Part shown: in pieces, positions 61,020 to 64,000 of the stretch | Position numbering within the stretch: the stretch's first letter is position 1 | Layout: every line of letters starts with the position of its first letter | Source: Sporosarcina oncorhynchi | GTDB lineage: Bacteria; Bacillota; Bacilli; Bacillales_A; Planococcaceae | Direction: 5' to 3' | DNA: 64,000 nucleotides | Assembly (NCBI RefSeq): GCF_033304615.1 | Contig: NZ_CP129118.1 | Coordinates: 864,001 to 928,000 of the forward strand | Notes under the pieces: model-generated | The model's database searches: none | The model's input: the letters and a program-made list of their open reading frames with translations, nothing else | Told to the model about the DNA's origin: nothing | Translations under genes and position numbers: made by a program

Positions 61020-61307
61020 TTGTCTGTTTATAATGTCATGGAAGAAGTCATCTCAGATGTCCTTCATCAATATGAAAAAGAACTGCATCTGACATGCGAT
61101 TGCGACCGTTGCAAAGACGACATCATGGCAATCGCACTGAACGAAGTGAAACCACAATATATCGTCAACGAAATGCACAAGCCCTATATTCGGGCGGGGC
61201 ATGTCGCGGATCGTCAAGGAGCGACGAACATCCTGTCGACAGTCGTCAAAGCTGCCCGCGTCGTTTCCGAATCACCGCGTTGCGACAACTATAAAAAAAC
61301 GACATGA
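61020..61307 (+). CDS. comFB: late competence development protein ComFB
   Basis: The protein has about 95 residues from the TTG at 61020; AGGAGG lies eight bases upstream (GTG one codon earlier is also possible). The ComFB family pattern is clear: VYNVMEEVISDVLHQYEKEL followed by the four-Cys arrangement in LTCDCDRCKDDIMAIALNEV and a later Cys (SPRCDNY), with KPQYIVNEMHKPY between. Distant relatives bind cyclic di-nucleotides; in B. subtilis its role in DNA uptake is minor or unclear. Its usual partners comFA and comFC are not adjacent, so it is separated from the comF operon. Confidence 0.87.
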   Translation: MSVYNVMEEVISDVLHQYEKELHLTCDCDRCKDDIMAIALNEVKPQYIVNEMHKPYIRAGHVADRQGATNILSTVVKAARVVSESPRCDNYKKTT

Positions 61308-61357
61308 AAAAGAGCAGCCATCGAGTATGTATACCGCGATGCCTGCTCTTATTTTTC
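61308..61357. terminator. bidirectional terminator between comFB and hag
   Basis: The arms AAGAGCAG..CATCG and CGATG..CTGCTCTT have a T-run on each strand. Confidence 0.85.
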
Positions 61358-61359
61358 AT

Positions 61360-62169
61360 TTACCTCGAAAACAAATTCATCACGCTCTGCATATTCTGAT
61401 TAACATTATTAACAAGCAGATGATCCCCTTGTTGACGAATATCCATATTGACGAAATTCATCATTTCCTTCGCCATATCGGTATCTTCAAGCAGTGACAG
61501 TGAAGTGGACAAATTGTTCTCGAACACAAGCGCATTCGTTAAATGATGCTCAATCGCTTCCATATTCGAGCCGACACGTGTCAGATGGCTGGAAACCGTT
61601 TGAATCGCTTTATCGATTGTGGTGATCAATTGCTCCGCATCCGCGCGCATTTCAAGCGATGCCCCTTCCAATCCTAACGTTTTAGAACTGACATCGACTA
61701 ACTGAATCGTCATATGCTGTCCGGCATTAGCGCCGACTTGCAATTTCATTTCCGCGTTTTGCCCTAAAATGTTTTTCGTGTTGAACTCCAATTTCTGCGC
61801 AGTATCATCAACAGCTTCCAGCAATTGTTTCAACTCGACCTGACTATTCTGCCGGTCATTCACGGTCAACGTATCATTCGAACTCATCACCGCCAGCTCA
61901 CGCGCACGTTGCAACAGGCCGTTGACATTGTTCAAGCCTTCATTCGAAGCCTCAAGCACAGACAAGCCGTCCTGCATATTGCTTTGTGCACGGGAAATCC
62001 CGCGGATCTGTGCGCGCATCGTTTCGGAAATCGACAACCCGGAAGCATTATCGCTCCCTTTGGCAATCTTCGTTCCTGAACCAAGCTTCACAAGACTCTT
62101 CTCGATCTGACTCGCATTTCGCTGCGAACGGTTCGTCGAAAAAGAAATCTGCTCCTGACTTAGACGCAT
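61360..62169 (-). CDS. hag: flagellin
   Basis: This 269-residue flagellin consists only of the conserved D0/D1 parts. The N-terminal region has SGTKIAKGSDNASGLSISET, MRAQIRGISRAQSNMQDGLS and VNGLLQRARELAVMSSND; the C-terminal region has RVGSNMEAIEHHLTNALVFE, DTDMAKEMMNFVNMDI and ends MQSVMNLFSR. The surface-exposed D2/D3 domains are absent or very short. It is exported by the flagellar type III system and assembled into the filament. The start sits in a GGGGTGAGGAT context, just after a four-codon minicistron. It stands apart from other flagellar genes except the divergent fliS-like gene. Confidence 0.92.
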   Translation of the reverse strand: MRLSQEQISFSTNRSQRNASQIEKSLVKLGSGTKIAKGSDNASGLSISETMRAQIRGISRAQSNMQDGLSVLEASNEGLNNVNGLLQRARELAVMSSNDTLTVNDRQNSQVELKQLLEAVDDTAQKLEFNTKNILGQNAEMKLQVGANAGQHMTIQLVDVSSKTLGLEGASLEMRADAEQLITTIDKAIQTVSSHLTRVGSNMEAIEHHLTNALVFENNLSTSLSLLEDTDMAKEMMNFVNMDIRQQGDHLLVNNVNQNMQSVMNLFSR

Positions 62170-62173
62170 ATCC

Positions 62174-62188
62174 TCACCCCAACTCCAT
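62174..62188 (-). CDS. four-codon leader minicistron before hag
   Basis: On the minus strand AGGAGAAGG is followed eight bases later by ATG-GAG-TTG-GGG-TGA, which ends four bases before the hag ATG and in a different frame. The strong ribosome site serves this tiny frame better than hag itself. It could couple or tune hag translation. This is an inference from spacing only. Confidence 0.35.
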   Translation of the reverse strand: MELG

Positions 62189-62209
62189 TAATTAAACCTT
62201 CTCCTACTT

Positions 62210-62254
62210 ATTATCGGTACAAAAAGTTTGAAATGAACTGAAATTGACCGATAG
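62210..62254. promoter_or_regulatory. divergent SigD-like -10 elements
   Basis: Between the divergent hag and fliS-like genes both strands carry ACCGATA (minus strand at 62218-62211, plus strand at 62247-62253). This resembles the SigD -10 GCCGATAT used by flagellin genes. The -35 TAAA partner is weak on both strands. Confidence 0.4.
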
Positions 62255-62284
62255 AAAAAGAAAAGGTAACTGGAGTGAAAACGA

Positions 62285-62692
62285 ATGACAACCGTGGATA
62301 TCGAAAAAGCGATTCAAATCTACAAAGAAGCAAGTACATCCACACTCTCCATGATGGAATACATACTTCTGCTGCTTAATGAAATGCATAAAAATATCGA
62401 GCAATGCGAAAAAGCGTTCAACGCACAAAATCTGCCTGAACGCGACCGCACCCTCCGCAAAGCGCAGGACTTTCTATTTGAAATCATGACAACAACCGAC
62501 CAGGAAACAGCCTATAGCGCAAGGCTTATGACCATCTACATTCACATGAACCAATGTCTCGTCCACACGCAACTGACGAAACAACCTGACCTACTTAACC
62601 ATGTAGGGCAAATGCTTGTTGAGCTAATCGCGTCATGGCAAGTGTCAAAACAAGTGACGCGCCGCAGGAATTTCACGACTGATCAATTGTAA
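62285..62692 (+). CDS. fliS: FliS-like flagellar export chaperone
   Basis: The 135-residue all-helical protein has GGAGTG upstream of the ATG. It matches the FliS pattern: an N-terminal YKEASTSTLSMMEYILLLLNE helix split after LL in my reading, then RDRTLRKAQDFLFEIMTTTD and YIHMNQCLVHTQL, with a C-terminal helix ending before SKQVTRRRN. FliS binds the C-terminus of flagellin and prevents early polymerisation. Divergent location to hag supports the role. It is somewhat divergent from housekeeping FliS, so it may be a dedicated partner for this flagellin. Confidence 0.8.
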   Translation: MTTVDIEKAIQIYKEASTSTLSMMEYILLLLNEMHKNIEQCEKAFNAQNLPERDRTLRKAQDFLFEIMTTTDQETAYSARLMTIYIHMNQCLVHTQLTKQPDLLNHVGQMLVELIASWQVSKQVTRRRNFTTDQL

Positions 62693-62744
62693 GAGTGCCC
62701 AATCGAAAGTTATAACACGTGAAATTCCCGCATGCATCATTCGA

Positions 62745-63521
62745 TTATTTCCCTTTAAACGACGGTTTCCGCTTCTCCGCAAATGCATGAAGTGCTTCGA
62801 TACGGTCCTCAGTAGGGATTGTAATCTCATACGCTTTTCGCTCAATCGCAAGCCCCGTCTGCAAATCGACGTTCATACCGTTCTTAATCGCGAATTTTGC
62901 TTGTTGCAAGGCAATTGGTCCATTTGCAAGTAAAGATGCAGTGAATTCATCAAGCTTCTCCTGCATGTTTAATGCGGATACGACGCGTGTAACGACGCCA
63001 TACTCGAGTGCTGTTTGTGCATCAAGTCTTCTTGCCGTTAAAATGAGTTCCAGCGCTTTCGCTTCACCAATTAGACGTGGCAAACGCTGTGTCCCGCCTG
63101 CACCTGGGATTATCGCAAGTCCAGTTTCCGTTAAGCCCATGACTGCACTGTCAACCGCAAAACGGAAATCACACGCGAGCGCAAGTTCCATCCCCCCACC
63201 GAATGCATAACCGTTTAGAACCGCGATTGTCGGCTGCGGCAAGTTTTCAATCATCGTGAATACTTCTCCGATTTTATAAATGTTTCGTTTAACCCGTACT
63301 TCCGTCAACGTCTTCCGTTCCTTCAAATCGGCCCCCACACTGAACGCACGATCTCCTGCGCCTGTAAAGACGACGACACGCACATCCGGATTGATGCGGA
63401 TCGATTCGATGACTTGTCCAAGTTCCGCAAGCATTTCATAGTTAAATGCATTCATCGCATCCGGACGATTCAAGGTTACATTGGCGATATGTCCTTTTTG
63501 TTCCAATCGTACTGTTTCCAT
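62745..63521 (-). CDS. enoyl-CoA hydratase/isomerase family protein
   Basis: The protein has 258 residues from the ATG at 63521 (GGGGGAA upstream). Crotonase-fold motifs are intact: the oxyanion region FSVGADLKER and NGYAFGGGMELALACDFRF, and the second catalytic block GLTETGLAIIPGAGGTQRL with Glu residues at the positions used by hydratases. It probably adds water to a 2-enoyl-CoA in fatty-acid or branched-chain amino-acid degradation (YngF-like enzymes act on methylglutaconyl-CoA). No FadR-like site is visible upstream, unlike lcfB. It is monocistronic here. Confidence 0.88.
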   Translation of the reverse strand: METVRLEQKGHIANVTLNRPDAMNAFNYEMLAELGQVIESIRINPDVRVVVFTGAGDRAFSVGADLKERKTLTEVRVKRNIYKIGEVFTMIENLPQPTIAVLNGYAFGGGMELALACDFRFAVDSAVMGLTETGLAIIPGAGGTQRLPRLIGEAKALELILTARRLDAQTALEYGVVTRVVSALNMQEKLDEFTASLLANGPIALQQAKFAIKNGMNVDLQTGLAIERKAYEITIPTEDRIEALHAFAEKRKPSFKGK

Positions 63522-63667
63522 TTCATTTCCCCCATTTCTCAAACTGTCATACTGTCAACATATCATTTTTGACAGAAACCCGCTATAAAAATAGAATAGT
63601 ATTCCGTGTGAAAAGTAATAGTCAAATCTAACTATATTTGCTATACTCAAAAAAATGGGGTGTTAAT

Positions 63668-64000
63668 GTGGAACCGAACGTATTTGTTGGCAGACAGCCG
63701 ATATTGGATAGGGAAGGCGCAATATTCGGCTATGAACTGCTGTACCGGAACAGTGAAATCAACCGCTTTCCGAATGTAGATGCAGAGACAGCCACCCTTC
63801 AAGTGATATTTAACTCGTTCCTATCAATAGGGATCGAAACGGTAGCAGGCCGCGCCATGTCTTTCATCAACTTTTCTGGGGAATTGCTTTCGAAAGACAT
63901 TTTTTCAAGGTTAAGGGCATCACGTGTCATCGTTGAAATTCTAGAGGACGTGGAGATTACCCCGATACTAATCAGCCGTCTTCGGGAAATTAAAGAAGAA
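63668..64000 (+). CDS. EAL-HDOD signalling protein, YuxH-like (3' truncated)
   Basis: The frame is open from a GTG at 63668 (GGGGTG upstream) to the window end, giving 111 residues. It begins VEPNVFVGRQPILDREG and has IFGYELLYRNSE in place of the EAL catalytic motif (ELL), then AMSFINFSGELLSKDIF and VIVEILEDVEI. This is the N-terminal EAL-like domain of two-domain proteins that continue into an HDOD domain, such as B. subtilis YuxH. The catalytic Ala is replaced, so it probably does not hydrolyse c-di-GMP but acts through binding. A promoter with TATACT at about 63643 precedes it. Confidence 0.85.
   Translation, partial: MEPNVFVGRQPILDREGAIFGYELLYRNSEINRFPNVDAETATLQVIFNSFLSIGIETVAGRAMSFINFSGELLSKDIFSRLRASRVIVEILEDVEITPILISRLREIKEE

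Noticed and set aside
1-64000. tRNA or rRNA genes
   Set aside because: No cloverleaf with TTCGA-type loops and CCA-like ends, nor any rRNA segment, was recognised by eye in the spacers.

Overview
The window reads as chromosomal DNA of a low-to-moderate GC, Gram-positive, motile and potentially competent Firmicute of the Bacillales. The best fit is Planococcaceae (Sporosarcina-like). Reasons: AGGAGG ribosome sites with frequent TTG/GTG starts, rho-independent terminators after almost every unit, S-layer-homology (SLH) exoproteins with a SecA2/SlaP accessory secretion pair, the coproporphyrin-type hemE-hemH-hemY set, and B. subtilis-like gene orders (tagO - LCP - yvyE - degS - degU; comK next to a YhjD-like gene; hmoB, hemEHY, yhfH, lplJ, lcfB). 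The genus is an inference; there is no rRNA or other marker in the window.

Layout. 1-10 kb: the end of a sugar-type ABC binding protein, then a cell-surface block with two SLH nucleotidases of opposite domain order, a CapA-type lipoprotein, an SLH amidase and an SLH NlpC/P60 endopeptidase. 10-19 kb: a glycosyltransferase/MurJ-like flippase pair, an M20 amidohydrolase, a TAXI-TRAP transporter whose binding protein looks circularly permuted, and a SulP transporter broken by an in-frame stop. 19-30 kb: an SDR dehydrogenase, an ECF transporter triad, a LysM-NlpC/P60 protein, an SCP2-domain protein, a GAF-GGDEF-EAL protein, a ba3-type cytochrome oxidase operon including a 48-residue subunit IIa, and nagB. 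30-40 kb: another NlpC/P60 protein, slaP-secA2, tagO, a TagV-type LCP protein, yvyE, degS-degU and a lipoprotein. 40-50 kb: a degenerate ISL3 transposase remnant between two inverted copies of a palindromic repeat, a YhjD-like gene, comK, an amidohydrolase, hmoB, hemEHY, a glycerophosphodiesterase and two tiny YhfH genes. 50-64 kb: lplJ, a Bce-type two-component/ABC peptide-resistance operon, lcfB, an S9 peptidase, a GNAT acetyltransferase, comFB, an isolated hag/fliS pair, an enoyl-CoA hydratase and the start of an EAL-HDOD protein.

Regulation visible in the DNA ties several genes together. WalR-type direct repeats precede two NlpC/P60 hydrolases. FadR-like operators sit at lcfB and at the SCP2 gene. 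CcpA cre sites lie upstream of the TAXI-TRAP genes and over the comK promoter.

The two most unusual things are the TAXI protein at 14236-15240, whose C-terminal lobe precedes its N-terminal lobe, and four non-coding arrays of 20-21 bp imperfect repeats (30698-31127, 48104-48363, 51043-51462, 60720-60875). Each array lies shortly downstream of a terminator. They use three different core sequences but share a unit length of about two helical turns.
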